From: Cecembia calidifontis
Lineage (GTDB): Bacteria; Bacteroidota; Bacteroidia; Cytophagales; Cyclobacteriaceae
DNA length: 64,000 nt
Direction of reading: 5' to 3'
Assembly: GCF_004216715.1 (NCBI RefSeq)
Contig: NZ_SGXG01000001.1
Span: 3,084,501 to 3,148,500 of the forward strand
The notes under the pieces were generated by a model, which saw nothing but the letters and a program-made list of their open reading frames with translations, had not been told where the DNA came from and ran no database searches. The stretch's first letter is position 1; every line of letters begins with the position of its first letter. This document shows positions 43,290 to 52,799 of the stretch, one piece after another. Both the position numbers and the translations under genes were made by a program.

Positions 43290-45023
43290 CTACTGGAAGT
43301 ATTTTTTCAAGCCTTCAAGTTTCTTGTCCAAAGAGGCAGAGACCGCATCATAGGCTTCCCTGTTGGGAAGTGTTTCATGGACAGAGAAATAGTATTTTAT
43401 TTTTGGTTCGGTACCGGAAGGCCTTGCGGATATCTTGCTGCCATCTTCCAGGTAGAACTGGATGACATTGGATTTATCCATTTTTAATTCCGACTCTGTC
43501 CCGTTAGCTATGTCATAGACTTTGCTTTCTTTCACATCTACGATTTTTACCACTTTGAGGCCATTCATTTCTTTAGGACGGTTGGTCCTGAAATCAGCCA
43601 TCAGCTTTTGGATCTGTTCTGCGCCATCTTTCCCTTTTTTGGTTACAGAAATCAGAGATTCCTTGTAAAATCCAAATTGCATATAGATCTCGGCCAGCAC
43701 ATCTTGAATGCTCATGCCTTTGGTTCTATAATAGGCAGTGATCTCTGCTACCATGGCACAGGCGGACACCCCGTCCTTGTCCCTAACAAAATCTCCTACC
43801 AAATAACCATAACTCTCTTCACCACCACCAATAAATTGCTTTTTGCCTTCGAGGTTCCGGATTACCTCTGCAATGTTTTTGAAACCTGTCAAAACAGAAT
43901 AGCAGGTTACGCCAAATCCTTTACAGATTTCGTCGATCAATTCGGTAGTCACTATGGTATTGACCATAAATTCATTACCGGTGAGCTTTCCATGTTCTCT
44001 CCATTTGTTGAGGAGATAATAGGTCAATAAAGCTCCGGTTTGGTTTCCATTCAGCAGTTCAAAGCCTCCTTTTCCATCTGGCACACAGGCAGCATAGCGG
44101 TCACCATCCGGATCGCATGCCAGCACCAATTCTGCTTTGACTTTTTTGCCCAGGTCCAATGCCATCGTCAGGGCTTCTGCTTCTTCTGGATTGGGGTAAA
44201 TGACAGTTGGGAAGTTGCCATCCGGCTCAGCTTGTTCCTTGACCACATGGATATTTTCAAATCCAAAAGCCTTCAAGGCAGCAGGCACCATTTTGCCGGA
44301 TGCGCCATGAATAGGGGAGAAGACTATCGGCATGTCTTTTTGCAGGCTGATTTCCAACGGGGAAAGGCTGAGTTTTTTGACCTCATTCAGGTAAATCTGA
44401 TCAAAGTCAGATTCGATGTATTCAATTAGGCTGTCATTCTTGTCCCATTTGACATCATCCAGTGAAGTTATTTTTTGCACTTCAGCAATGATATTTTTAT
44501 CATGTGGGGCCACCACTTGGCCTCCGTCGTTCCAATAGGCTTTGTAACCATTGTACTCTTTGGGATTGTGGGAAGCGGTTACCATTACTCCACTCTGACA
44601 ACCAAAATACCTGATGGCAAATGAAAGCATAGGAGTGGGTCGTAATTCTCGGAAATATTTGACTTTTATGCCATTGGCAGTAAAGACATTCGCCGTAGTG
44701 TCCGCAAAAAGGGTATTGTTGATCCTACAGTCATGGGTAATGGCTACCTTAATTTCCTGATTAGGGAAGCATTCCAGAAGATAGTTGGCTAAACCCTGGG
44801 TAGCCATGGCTACCGTATAGACATTCATTCTATTGGAACCAACACCCATCACCCCCCTAAGACCTCCTGTTCCAAATTCCAAATCCCGGTAAAAGGAATC
44901 AATCAGTTCTGTTTTGTCAGGAGCATCCAATAATGCCTGTATTTCTTTTTTGCTTTTTGAATCAATGTTGCTGTTCAGCCAACTCTGTGCTTTGGCTATA
45001 ATGGTTGGATCTACTGTTGTCAT
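43290..45023 (-). CDS. Phospho-sugar mutase (phosphoglucomutase/phosphomannomutase)
   Basis: A 577-residue alpha-D-phosphohexomutase from M-T-T-V-D-P-T (ATG at 45023); an upstream in-frame ATG at 45053 would add ten residues. The phosphoserine loop is T-A-S151-H-N-P, the metal loop C-D-P-D-G-D-R near 290, the sugar-binding G-G-E-E-S-Y-G near 395, and the phosphate-binding R-P-S-G-T-E-P near 545. It interconverts hexose 1- and 6-phosphates for polysaccharide and central metabolism. Its length matches the long Bacteroidota type. Confidence 0.95.
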   Translation of the reverse strand: MTTVDPTIIAKAQSWLNSNIDSKSKKEIQALLDAPDKTELIDSFYRDLEFGTGGLRGVMGVGSNRMNVYTVAMATQGLANYLLECFPNQEIKVAITHDCRINNTLFADTTANVFTANGIKVKYFRELRPTPMLSFAIRYFGCQSGVMVTASHNPKEYNGYKAYWNDGGQVVAPHDKNIIAEVQKITSLDDVKWDKNDSLIEYIESDFDQIYLNEVKKLSLSPLEISLQKDMPIVFSPIHGASGKMVPAALKAFGFENIHVVKEQAEPDGNFPTVIYPNPEEAEALTMALDLGKKVKAELVLACDPDGDRYAACVPDGKGGFELLNGNQTGALLTYYLLNKWREHGKLTGNEFMVNTIVTTELIDEICKGFGVTCYSVLTGFKNIAEVIRNLEGKKQFIGGGEESYGYLVGDFVRDKDGVSACAMVAEITAYYRTKGMSIQDVLAEIYMQFGFYKESLISVTKKGKDGAEQIQKLMADFRTNRPKEMNGLKVVKIVDVKESKVYDIANGTESELKMDKSNVIQFYLEDGSKISARPSGTEPKIKYYFSVHETLPNREAYDAVSASLDKKLEGLKKYFQ

Positions 45024-45236
45024 TTTTTGTAAAAAGTTTAAATGAGATTCCAAGATAAAGATTTAGCCAAAAAATCACCAAAGAAAGATGGGATTTCAGC
45101 ACAAAATTGAAAGGAGATAAAAATCAAATGGTCTTAACCCTTGCTTACTTTCACCCTGACAAATCCCAATTCATCATCGAGGTTTTGGTGGATCCAAATC
45201 ATACCAATTTTTTAAAAGTGAAAAATACAGGCAAAA

Positions 45237-45284
45237 AAATCCGGCTTTTCTTAATGGGTTCAAGCATTAAGAAAAGCCGGATTT
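45237..45284 (-). terminator. Terminator after hppD
   Basis: A 20-bp perfect stem (AAATCCGGCTTTTCTTAATG) with an 8-base loop. On the - strand it runs directly into a T tract, 18 bases past the hppD stop. Confidence 0.93.
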
Positions 45285-45301
45285 AACAAAAAAGATGGGA
45301 A

Positions 45302-46396
45302 TTATAAATTACCTCTCAGTTCCTGTTCTCTTTCTATGGCTTCAAACAGTGCTTTGAAGTTGCCTTTACCGAAGGACCTGGCACCTTTTCTTTGGATGAT
45401 TTCATAGAATAGGGTAGGTCGGTCTTGAACAGGCTTGGTGAAAATCTGCAGCAGATACCCTTCTTCATCTCTGTCCACCAAGATATTCAGGTCTTTGAGG
45501 GGCTGAAGGTCCTCATCTATTTTTCCTACTCTTTCAAACAGGTCATCATAATAGACAGCCGGTACTTCCAGGAATTCAACGCCTCTTTTTCTCAATTCCG
45601 AAACGGTATGGATGATATCATCTGTGGCAATGGCCATATGCTGGACACCCGGACCATTGTAAAAATCAAGGTATTCTTCGATCTGGGATTTTTTCTTTCC
45701 CTCAGCCGGTTCATTGATCGGGAATTTGATATACCCGTTGCCATTGGAAACCACCTTGGACATCAATGCGGAATATTCTGTGGAAATGTCTTTGTCATCA
45801 AAGGTGATCAAAAGGTTAAAACCCATGACTTTTTCATAGAATTCTACCCATTTGTTCATTTCTCCCCAACCAACGTTTCCTACACAATGGTCGATATATT
45901 TCAATCCGATAGGAGTGGACTTGTATTCACTTTTTCTTTCTTTGAAGCCCGGAAGGAATACCCCTGAATAATTTTTCCTTTCCACAAAGGTATGTATGGT
46001 CTCTCCGTAAGTTCTGATGGATGCTACTTTCACTTCACCGTATTCATCCGTCAAGGTTTTAGGTTCTTCGTAAGAAACGGCCCCTCTTGATGTTGTTTCT
46101 TTCCAGGATTTTTCTGCATCATCTACCCAAAGCGCTAAAACCTTGACCCCATCACCATGTTTTTTGATATGTTCAGCAATTGGGTGGTTTTCATGAAGGG
46201 GAGTGGTAAGGACCAACCTGATTTTATCCTGCTTTAATACATAGGAAGCCCTATCCCTTACCCCTGTTTCAGGGCCAGCATAAGCGACCAATTCGTATCC
46301 GAAGGCATATTGGTAGTACAGTGCGGACTGTTTGGCATTACCAACATACAGTTCTACATAGTCTGTCCCATTGATGGGAAGAAAATCCTGTTCCAT
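45302..46396 (-). CDS. hppD: 4-hydroxyphenylpyruvate dioxygenase
   Basis: A 364-residue HPPD with two vicinal-oxygen-chelate domains. The iron ligands are H170 (I-D-H-C-V-G-N-V), H253 (Q-H-M-A) and E332 (F-Y-E-I-I-Q-R). It converts 4-hydroxyphenylpyruvate to homogentisate in tyrosine breakdown. Homogentisate dioxygenase is not adjacent, so the pathway is split in this genome. A candidate promoter lies at 46431-46438 and a strong terminator at 45237-45284, so it is probably a single-gene transcript. Confidence 0.96.
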   Translation of the reverse strand: MEQDFLPINGTDYVELYVGNAKQSALYYQYAFGYELVAYAGPETGVRDRASYVLKQDKIRLVLTTPLHENHPIAEHIKKHGDGVKVLALWVDDAEKSWKETTSRGAVSYEEPKTLTDEYGEVKVASIRTYGETIHTFVERKNYSGVFLPGFKERKSEYKSTPIGLKYIDHCVGNVGWGEMNKWVEFYEKVMGFNLLITFDDKDISTEYSALMSKVVSNGNGYIKFPINEPAEGKKKSQIEEYLDFYNGPGVQHMAIATDDIIHTVSELRKRGVEFLEVPAVYYDDLFERVGKIDEDLQPLKDLNILVDRDEEGYLLQIFTKPVQDRPTLFYEIIQRKGARSFGKGNFKALFEAIEREQELRGNL

Positions 46397-46430
46397 GTGT
46401 TATATTTTTTGGGTTTATAATTCGCGATGC

Positions 46431-46438
46431 CAAAGATA
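46431..46438 (-). promoter_or_regulatory. Candidate -7 element for hppD
   Basis: On the - strand this reads TATCTTTG, a match to TAnnTTTG, leaving a leader of about 28 bases. No clear TTTG was found at the -33 distance. Confidence 0.4.
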
Positions 46439-46488
46439 GAAAATTTGCAGAAGCTTTTGAAGGATTGTTTTTCCAAAAGGCCGTCTGT

Positions 46489-47499
46489 TCAAGCCTGTCC
46501 GTTTGTATTGCTAAGGAGGTATAGGATTCCAAGGAAAGCCCATGGTAATGCCCATGAACCCCAGCCTAAGCTTGGAAATCCTGTAAAAATAAATAGGTAC
46601 CACAGGGGCACAAAGACTAAACCAATGACGAATTTGAAAGTAGCGGTGAAGGTGGGGTCCTTGATTTTCCCTTTGATCCAAAGCCAGATCCAATAAACAG
46701 GGAAATGGAACACCTTCATCACTTTATTGGTGAAATAGGGACTGAAAGCAGGTTCTGTTTCCTGACTTAATTTTTGATTTTCTATGAATTTTTTGACCGA
46801 TTCAGGGTCTGTAATATCTATTCTGTTTTTGCCGAGAAGAGCCAGCCATTGGCTGTAATTTTCTCTAGGTACATGGGTCACCAATGGGCCTAGCCTATCT
46901 GTGGTCTCTTTAATGATGCCTTCATAGTTTTTTGGATAAAAATCATTGGCAGGAAAAGCTTCTCCAATGTAAATGCTTACCTGACTTCCTGATTTTTTGT
47001 GGTTACTGTAATTGATGCCAATAGGAAGGATCAGCAGTTCAAGGTCAGGATTTTCATCAATAGTCTGAAAAGCAATCCTTGCAAATCCTTTTTTCAGGGG
47101 GCGTAGACTGCGGTGCATGTCGTGATTACCTTCCCCAAAAATCAACAGGGATCCTTTATTCGAGAGTATTTTTACACTTTTCTCAAATGTTTCCTGATTC
47201 TTGGCCATGTTGTCAATGCCATCCCTAACCCGGTAGATAGGGATCATGCGGATAAAGTCCAATAACTTGGCCGCTATGGGATTTTTAAAAGCAGAGGCGC
47301 GTGTCAAAAAGTGGGGCTTAAGTTGGGTGTGGGTCGCAATCAAAATAGGGTCAATCAATGCATTTTGATGGTTGGCTACTATCAGTACAGCTTTTCCCTT
47401 GGGCAGGTTTTCCTTCCCATAGACAGCAATTTTTTTGAAATAAAGATGTAGTGCTAACCATACTCCCTTTCTAAGCAGGGCATTGAAGGCATTTTTCAT
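46489..47499 (-). CDS. 1-acyl-sn-glycerol-3-phosphate acyltransferase family protein
   Basis: A 336-residue protein from M-K-N-A-F-N-A-L-L (ATG at 47499); a longer reading would run into the upstream gene. The catalytic block is N-H-Q-N-A-L-I-D near 43-50, again an NH-x5-D variant, with F-G-E-G-N-H near 118-123. The C-terminus has two membrane segments (about 260-330). It likely acylates a lysophospholipid or a related acceptor. It sits 23 bases from the BASS transporter gene, in the same - strand run. Confidence 0.88.
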   Translation of the reverse strand: MKNAFNALLRKGVWLALHLYFKKIAVYGKENLPKGKAVLIVANHQNALIDPILIATHTQLKPHFLTRASAFKNPIAAKLLDFIRMIPIYRVRDGIDNMAKNQETFEKSVKILSNKGSLLIFGEGNHDMHRSLRPLKKGFARIAFQTIDENPDLELLILPIGINYSNHKKSGSQVSIYIGEAFPANDFYPKNYEGIIKETTDRLGPLVTHVPRENYSQWLALLGKNRIDITDPESVKKFIENQKLSQETEPAFSPYFTNKVMKVFHFPVYWIWLWIKGKIKDPTFTATFKFVIGLVFVPLWYLFIFTGFPSLGWGSWALPWAFLGILYLLSNTNGQA

Positions 47500-47522
47500 G
47501 ATTGTTTTTTCTTTTGCCAAAT

Positions 47523-48446
47523 TCAACCGCTGACAGATAAAGTCCTTCGGTTTTGGTAAGTTTTCCAGATAGTCGCTACCGTCATTCCGGAGATAATATG
47601 CCAGATTCCCCACCAGGCAGCAATAATGGCCATTCCCCCCAGGCCTCCAAAATAAGTGAAAATAAGTACCAAAGCCAATCCTGAGTTCTGTATGCCTGTT
47701 TCTATGGTCAAAGTTTTGGTGTCTTTGATGGACAATCCAAAACTTTTGGCGGTAAGGAATCCTCCTGCAAGGGCCAGAAAATTATGGGCCAAAACCCATA
47801 CAAAAATCAAAGCGATGAACCGGATAAAGAGGTCGTAATTACCGATAAAAGCTATGACCACAAATCCAGCGAAAATTAACATGCTCAGGGGTTTTAAGAT
47901 TTTTGTGGCTTTTGTTGACCAATCAGGATATTGGATATTGATATACATGCCCAGCACCAGGGGGATGCCCAAAATAAGGGCGACAGTTTGAAAAACATCG
48001 AAATAGGATAATGAAATCTCCCTCAGCAATGAAGCAGTTGGAGCATATAGCTTAGACCAAAATCCAAAATTGAGCGGCGTAAGTACGACTGAAAAGGCAG
48101 TGGAAAAAGCCGTAAGAGACACAGAAAGCGCCGTATTTCCTTTTGCCAGATGGGTCATGAAATTGGAAATATTGCCGCCAGGACAAGCCGCTACCAACAT
48201 CATTCCCAATGCCACAGAGGGAGGAGGATGCAGGATATAGACCAATACCAGCGTCAGGGCAGGTAAAAACAAAAACTGCGAAAGTAATCCTGCTGTAAAG
48301 GACTTGGGATTTTTCGCCACATATCTGAAATCAGACACTTTCAGGTCTAAGGCCACACCAAACATGATGATGGCCAAAGATATATTCAGGATGAGAAGAG
48401 AATCCTGGTTGAAATTGAGTTTGCTTGTATCTAATGCCTCTTGCAT
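47523..48446 (-). CDS. Bile acid:sodium symporter (BASS) family transporter
   Basis: A 307-residue membrane protein with about nine hydrophobic segments. A-A-C-P-G-G-N-I-S-N near 86-95 and E-T-G-I-Q-N-S-G-L-A near 250-259 are the two sodium/substrate-site motifs of BASS proteins. Bacterial members move organic acids such as pantoate or keto acids with sodium. Substrate cannot be told from sequence. Confidence 0.9.
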   Translation of the reverse strand: MQEALDTSKLNFNQDSLLILNISLAIIMFGVALDLKVSDFRYVAKNPKSFTAGLLSQFLFLPALTLVLVYILHPPPSVALGMMLVAACPGGNISNFMTHLAKGNTALSVSLTAFSTAFSVVLTPLNFGFWSKLYAPTASLLREISLSYFDVFQTVALILGIPLVLGMYINIQYPDWSTKATKILKPLSMLIFAGFVVIAFIGNYDLFIRFIALIFVWVLAHNFLALAGGFLTAKSFGLSIKDTKTLTIETGIQNSGLALVLIFTYFGGLGGMAIIAAWWGIWHIISGMTVATIWKTYQNRRTLSVSG

Positions 48447-48502
48447 AGGTGAAAGGTCCGAATATTCTTGGAAGGTAATCAGACCTCTTTAAAAAGACAA
48501 AC

Positions 48503-49309
48503 TTAAAGGAATGAGGTGTCTGAAGAAGCTTCTTTAGTCATCTTTTCTGCTATCTCTTTGCCTAAATATTGGTCAATGAGGTAATGTCCTACATACAATA
48601 AAGGTGTCAGCAAAATAGCTACTGAGAATTTGTAGATATAGTTGATGATCCCTACTGAAGCTACCTGGGCCCAGGACCAATTGCCGAACACATAAAATGC
48701 GATTCCCAATACTACAAAAGAGTCAATGAACTGGGATACTAGCGTCGAACCGGTAGCCCTGAGCCAGATCATTTTAGGCCCTGTGATTTTCCTGAGTTTT
48801 TGAAAAACATACACGTCAATCAATTGACCCAGTAAGAAAGCGGTCAAAGAACCAAGTATAATGCCCAGTCCTTGCCTGAAAATCACATTGAAGGCGTAAT
48901 TGATATTGAAAGGATTCCCTTCTGCATCAGGACTATTGACATCCAACCAAAAAGGAGCTGGAGGGAGTTGCGTTACCCCAGCTATCACAAAGAAGATATA
49001 AGCGATGAAAAATGCGGTTACAAAGCTGATTTTTCTAACGCCTTTTTTTCCGTAATATTCATTGATGATGTCTGTAGTCACAAATACCACCGGCCATATT
49101 ACTGCCCCGGCCGTAAGGTTAAAGTCCAAAATATAATCCCCAAAGATGGTCCACCCTGCTGGTTCCCATCCCAAGGTCAGTTCACCGGAAAAAATTTTCA
49201 CCCCGATAATTTCGGCAAGGATAGCGTTGGTCAGAAAAATACCACTAAGAATTATGAAAAGATTCGTTTTTTTTGACTGAAATTCCTTCTCTTGAATTGT
49301 GTTTTCCAT
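48503..49309 (-). CDS. Queuosine precursor transporter, YhhQ type
   Basis: A 268-residue membrane protein with six or seven segments. Family blocks include I-W-P-V-V-F-V-T-T-D-I-I-N-E-Y-Y-G near 70-86 and the R-A-T-G-S-T-L-V-S-Q-F-I-D-S-F-V segment near 185-200. YhhQ imports queuosine precursors (preQ0/preQ1) for tRNA modification. It sits 24 bases after the RNase Z gene, so the two tRNA-related genes may share a transcript. Confidence 0.92.
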   Translation of the reverse strand: MENTIQEKEFQSKKTNLFIILSGIFLTNAILAEIIGVKIFSGELTLGWEPAGWTIFGDYILDFNLTAGAVIWPVVFVTTDIINEYYGKKGVRKISFVTAFFIAYIFFVIAGVTQLPPAPFWLDVNSPDAEGNPFNINYAFNVIFRQGLGIILGSLTAFLLGQLIDVYVFQKLRKITGPKMIWLRATGSTLVSQFIDSFVVLGIAFYVFGNWSWAQVASVGIINYIYKFSVAILLTPLLYVGHYLIDQYLGKEIAEKMTKEASSDTSFL

Positions 49310-49333
49310 GTGATTATTTTTAAAAGGGAAGGA

Positions 49334-50257
49334 TCAATCGATGCTGTATGTGATACCTTCCTCACTCAGGTAGGATTCAGGAAATTCAGCTTTAGCCTGG
49401 TCCAAAATTGGGCTGAGATCAAGATAGCGCGTGGAGTAGTGGCCCAGCAGCAACCTGCTCACACCTGCTTCTTTGGCAATTTTTCCGGCCTGTGCCGCAG
49501 TACTGTGGAAAGTCTCCGCCGCTCGGTGCTCTTCATCATTTCCAAAGGTGGCTTCATGATAAAGTAAATCTGCCCCAGCAATATAGGGTATAATTTGGGG
49601 GTCATATATTGTATCCGAGCAGAAGGCATAAGTTCTTATTTTCCTTTTGGGGTATGCATAGTCTTCAACAGCATAAAGAACATTACCCTCTTCATCCGTA
49701 AAATCTTTTCCTTCTCTTAGATGGCGTATTGCTTCGATTGGAAGTTTGCTTTCCATCAATTTCTCTTTAATGAGATTTCTAAGTCCATGTTTTTCCTGGA
49801 TGAGAAAACCTGTACAGGGTATCCGATGTTTGAGTGGAAAGCTAAAAACTTTGAAATCTTTTTCTTCGAGGATCAATGCTTTGTTTTCAGGATTGGTCGG
49901 GACAAACCTTAGCGGAAAATTCAATCGGGTATTGGAATGGCGCAACTGTACGGTGATAATTTCATCCAGGCCATTTGGGCCGAAAATAGTAAGTAATTTA
50001 CGCCTTTTATTGAGGTGAAAACTGGAGATCAACCCCATCAAACCGAAGTAATGATCTCCATGGAGATGGGAAATGAAGATAAAATCAATTTTGGAAAATT
50101 TGAGTTTGAATTTTCTAAGCTGTATCTGGGTGCCTTCACCACAATCTATTAATAAAAAGTTATTGGCAATATTCACCAATTGGGAGGTTTGATTCCTCCC
50201 ATGTGATGGAATAGCGGAGTTTGACCCTAATACGGTAACCTGAAAATCCAATCTCAA
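49334..50257 (-). CDS. rnz: Ribonuclease Z
   Basis: A 307-residue metallo-beta-lactamase-fold tRNA 3' processing enzyme. The metal block is H64-L-H66-G-D68-H69, with further ligands at later histidines (L-Y-H-E-A-T-F and L-G-H-Y-S). It trims the 3' end of pre-tRNAs. The start is a TTG at 50257 that overlaps the stop of the STAS gene as TTGA; a second TTG two codons later is equally possible and there is no nearby ATG. The coupling suggests low translation tied to the STAS gene. Confidence 0.94.
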   Translation of the reverse strand: MRLDFQVTVLGSNSAIPSHGRNQTSQLVNIANNFLLIDCGEGTQIQLRKFKLKFSKIDFIFISHLHGDHYFGLMGLISSFHLNKRRKLLTIFGPNGLDEIITVQLRHSNTRLNFPLRFVPTNPENKALILEEKDFKVFSFPLKHRIPCTGFLIQEKHGLRNLIKEKLMESKLPIEAIRHLREGKDFTDEEGNVLYAVEDYAYPKRKIRTYAFCSDTIYDPQIIPYIAGADLLYHEATFGNDEEHRAAETFHSTAAQAGKIAKEAGVSRLLLGHYSTRYLDLSPILDQAKAEFPESYLSEEGITYSID

Positions 50258-50652
50258 TCTTCTTCTTCTTCTTCTTCTTCTTCTTCTTCTTCGCTATCTG
50301 AATCGATTTCATGCATGAATATGGCCTCAGCGGCTTCTTCCAATGTTTCCACAATATGAAAAACCTTATCCAACATGGAAATCTTAATGAGCTTCATGAC
50401 ATGGTCCTGAAGTGCAGCTACAATAAAAATACCTCCATTACGGCTGAATTCCCTATTACCAACCAATAGCGCACTCAGGCCACTGGAGTCAGCATACTTT
50501 ACATGGCTCATGTCTATGATGAGGTTATCATATCCTTCTGCATGAACAGTCAAAAGTTCAGATTTAAGTTTAGGAGACAATGCGGAATCCAGTTTTTCCT
50601 CCATGGGAGTAAAGATTACATATTGCTCTTTTTTATCAACGGTATATTTCAT
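50254..50652 (-). CDS. STAS-domain protein with an acidic tail
   Basis: A 132-residue protein. Residues 1-110 are a STAS domain with D-S-S-G-L-S-A-L at about 55-62, where the serine is the phosphorylation site in anti-sigma-factor antagonists of the SpoIIAA type. The C-terminus is an unbroken run of about 11 Glu before Asp, encoded by a GAA repeat at about 50258-50292. STAS antagonists bind kinase or anti-sigma partners; none is encoded nearby. The tail lies at the overlap with rnz, so repeat-length changes would alter the tail in whole residues. Confidence 0.88.
   Translation of the reverse strand: MKYTVDKKEQYVIFTPMEEKLDSALSPKLKSELLTVHAEGYDNLIIDMSHVKYADSSGLSALLVGNREFSRNGGIFIVAALQDHVMKLIKISMLDKVFHIVETLEEAAEAIFMHEIDSDSEEEEEEEEEEED
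50258..50292. repeat. Trinucleotide (TTC/GAA)n tract
   Basis: About 11-12 copies of a 3-bp unit encode the poly-Glu tail of the STAS protein. The unit keeps frame when it expands or shrinks. Confidence 0.9.
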
Positions 50653-50666
50653 AATAGTTTAGTTTC

Positions 50667-51602
50667 TTAAATATGGTTTAAAATGGCAGTTTCGATACTT
50701 TTTTCCAAATCAACGATTTCTGCCTTCACAAATTTTTCTCCGGTAATTTTTTCGTACAACTCAATGTATCTTTCGGAGATTTCATTGACAAATTCATCCG
50801 GCATATCAGGTACAGTTTGACCTTCTTTTCCCTGGAATCCATTTTGGATGAGCCATTGACGTACAAATTCCTTAGAAAGCTGTTTTTGAGGAAGTCCTGC
50901 TGCCTGAAGTGCTTCATATCCTTCGGCATAGAAGTATCTTGAAGAATCAGGAGTGTGTATTTCATCTATCAACAAGATTTCATTTCCGAATTTTCCAAAT
51001 TCATATTTCGTATCCACCAGGATCAGCCCTTTTTCTAAGGCCATTTTACTCCCCTTTTCATAGAGCGCATGGGTGTATTTTTCCAGAATGGCATAATCTT
51101 CCGGACTGACTATTCCTTTTGCTAAAATATCCTCTTTGGAAATATCTTCGTCATGTCCTTCCGAGGCTTTTGTCGTCGGTGTAATGATAGGATGAGGCAG
51201 TTTGTCATTTTCCTTTAGACCTTCCGGAAGAGGAACACCACAAAGTGTTCTTTTTCCAGCTTTATATTCCCTTGCAGCATGCCCGGCAAGATAACCCCTT
51301 ATGACCATTTCAACTTTGAAAGGTTCACATTTTTTTCCGATCGTAACCTGTGGATGAGGCACCGCGGTTACCCAATTGGGAACAATAGCTGCTGTTGCCT
51401 GCAGGAATTTGGCCGCGATTTGATTCAGTACTTGCCCTTTGTGGGGTATTGCACGGGGAAGTACTACATCAAAGGCCGAGATCCTGTCTGATGCTACTAC
51501 AGCCAATTTATCTTCGAAGATATAGACATCTCTGACTTTACCCTTGTAAAAGCCAACCTGTCCTGGAAATTGAAAATGGGTTTCTTTGATTGCCGTGCTC
51601 AT
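50667..51602 (-). CDS. purC: SAICAR synthetase
   Basis: A 311-residue phosphoribosylaminoimidazole-succinocarboxamide synthase. Visible blocks include G-K-V-R-D-V-Y near 21-27, A-S-D-R-I-S-A-F-D near 37-45, E-M-V-I-R-G-Y-L-A-G-H near 97-107 and L-V-D-T-K-Y-E-F-G near 195-203. It ligates aspartate to CAIR in purine synthesis. The length of about 310 is the longer type found in Bacteroidota and fungi. It ends 14 bases before the STAS gene. Confidence 0.96.
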   Translation of the reverse strand: MSTAIKETHFQFPGQVGFYKGKVRDVYIFEDKLAVVASDRISAFDVVLPRAIPHKGQVLNQIAAKFLQATAAIVPNWVTAVPHPQVTIGKKCEPFKVEMVIRGYLAGHAAREYKAGKRTLCGVPLPEGLKENDKLPHPIITPTTKASEGHDEDISKEDILAKGIVSPEDYAILEKYTHALYEKGSKMALEKGLILVDTKYEFGKFGNEILLIDEIHTPDSSRYFYAEGYEALQAAGLPQKQLSKEFVRQWLIQNGFQGKEGQTVPDMPDEFVNEISERYIELYEKITGEKFVKAEIVDLEKSIETAILNHI

Positions 51603-51678
51603 AAATACTATGGATGAACAAAAATAGAAAAAGCACTTTGTTTTGACTGACTGTTTTTCCTAAATCTTCTTAAAAACT

Positions 51679-52782
51679 TTATTGATGGTCAATGGAGGAA
51701 ACCAACTTGCCTTCTAAATATTTTTTTTCAGAAATTAAATTACCGTCTTCTTGATAAAAAAGCTGCATCCCGTGAAGCATGCCCAAGCGGTAGGGGCGCA
51801 CTTCCCTAACTTGTCCGGATGGATAATAAAATTTTGCCAAACCTTCTTCTTTTCCTCTTCTAAAATAAATTTCCCTTTCTAATTTTCCGTTGTCATGAAA
51901 TCCCAGGATGCTTTCCAGAAAACCTTCATTGCTGTATTTTGCCTTTTCCTTCACAGTTCCATTTTCATAGTAGGAAACCACCTCTCCTGTTGGTAAACCC
52001 TTCTTATATTTGGCTGTTTCAGAAAGTTTTCCATTTTCAAAAAAACTTTTGAACTGTCCCACCGGATTTCCATTTTGGTATTTACCCTGACGGGCTATTT
52101 GTCCATTGGGGTAAAAGGCAGCGGTTTCACCATGCTGGTATCCATTTTTGTATTGGAATCTGGCCCTGACTTTTCCATCTGGAAAGTAATTTTCCTGAAT
52201 CCCGTGCAAGACTCCCATTTTATAAGTGGTGATAGAAACTAGGTTTCCTTCACCATCATACACTTCTTTGATTCCATTAATGATACCTGCCGAAAATGGT
52301 GTTTTTTCTAAAAGAGCGCCTTCTTCATCATAGGAATAAGTCCAACCATGGGGCTGGTTATTGAGGAACTCTGCTTTTGACTTTATATTCCCGTTTTCGT
52401 AGTAGGTCAATACTTCTCCTTCGAGTTTGTTTTGTGAAAAATTGGCTTTTTGGGAAATCTTCCCATTCTTAAAAAAACTAACTGTCGGACCTTCTCGTAG
52501 GTTGTTGACGTAGTGGATCTTTCGTAAAGTATCGAGCGTCCCAGGAAAATAATCTACAAATAATCCCTCCTTCTTACCATTGATGAGTTTTCCTGAAACA
52601 GCAAGACTACCGTCCTCATAATAGAGGCGGTAGTCTCCCTGAGGTGTTCCATTGGAAGTTTGGTACACTTCCTTGATTATTTGTTTCTGTTCATCATAAT
52701 AGGTCCTTACCAAATCCTGCGCTTTAAGCATAGGGGCCGAAAGAACAACTATCAAAAAACAAAACCAGATGACCTTATTCAT
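51679..52782 (-). CDS. YwqK-like repeat protein, exported
   Basis: About 367 residues from M-N-K-V-I-W-F-C-F (ATG at 52782; another ATG two codons before). A signal peptide ends near K-A-Q. The rest is about 12 repeats of roughly 24 residues with the pattern Y-Y-x-N-G-x-x-x-x-x-x-x-Y-K-x-G, the MORN-like/YwqK repeat. Such proteins are often labelled antitoxins by analogy only, with no proof. The repeat sheet probably binds a partner at the cell surface or periplasm. Function unknown. Confidence 0.85.
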   Translation of the reverse strand: MNKVIWFCFLIVVLSAPMLKAQDLVRTYYDEQKQIIKEVYQTSNGTPQGDYRLYYEDGSLAVSGKLINGKKEGLFVDYFPGTLDTLRKIHYVNNLREGPTVSFFKNGKISQKANFSQNKLEGEVLTYYENGNIKSKAEFLNNQPHGWTYSYDEEGALLEKTPFSAGIINGIKEVYDGEGNLVSITTYKMGVLHGIQENYFPDGKVRARFQYKNGYQHGETAAFYPNGQIARQGKYQNGNPVGQFKSFFENGKLSETAKYKKGLPTGEVVSYYENGTVKEKAKYSNEGFLESILGFHDNGKLEREIYFRRGKEEGLAKFYYPSGQVREVRPYRLGMLHGMQLFYQEDGNLISEKKYLEGKLVSSIDHQ

Positions 52783-52799
52783 TGTCATTTCGAACTGTA

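Noticed and set aside
50258..50292. Phase-variable on/off switch by GAA slippage
   Set aside because: The unit is three bases, so slippage changes tail length and does not shift the frame.
51679..52782. Calling the YwqK-like repeat protein an antitoxin
   Set aside because: Database names of this kind rest on a loose analogy; no toxin gene lies beside it and it has a signal peptide.
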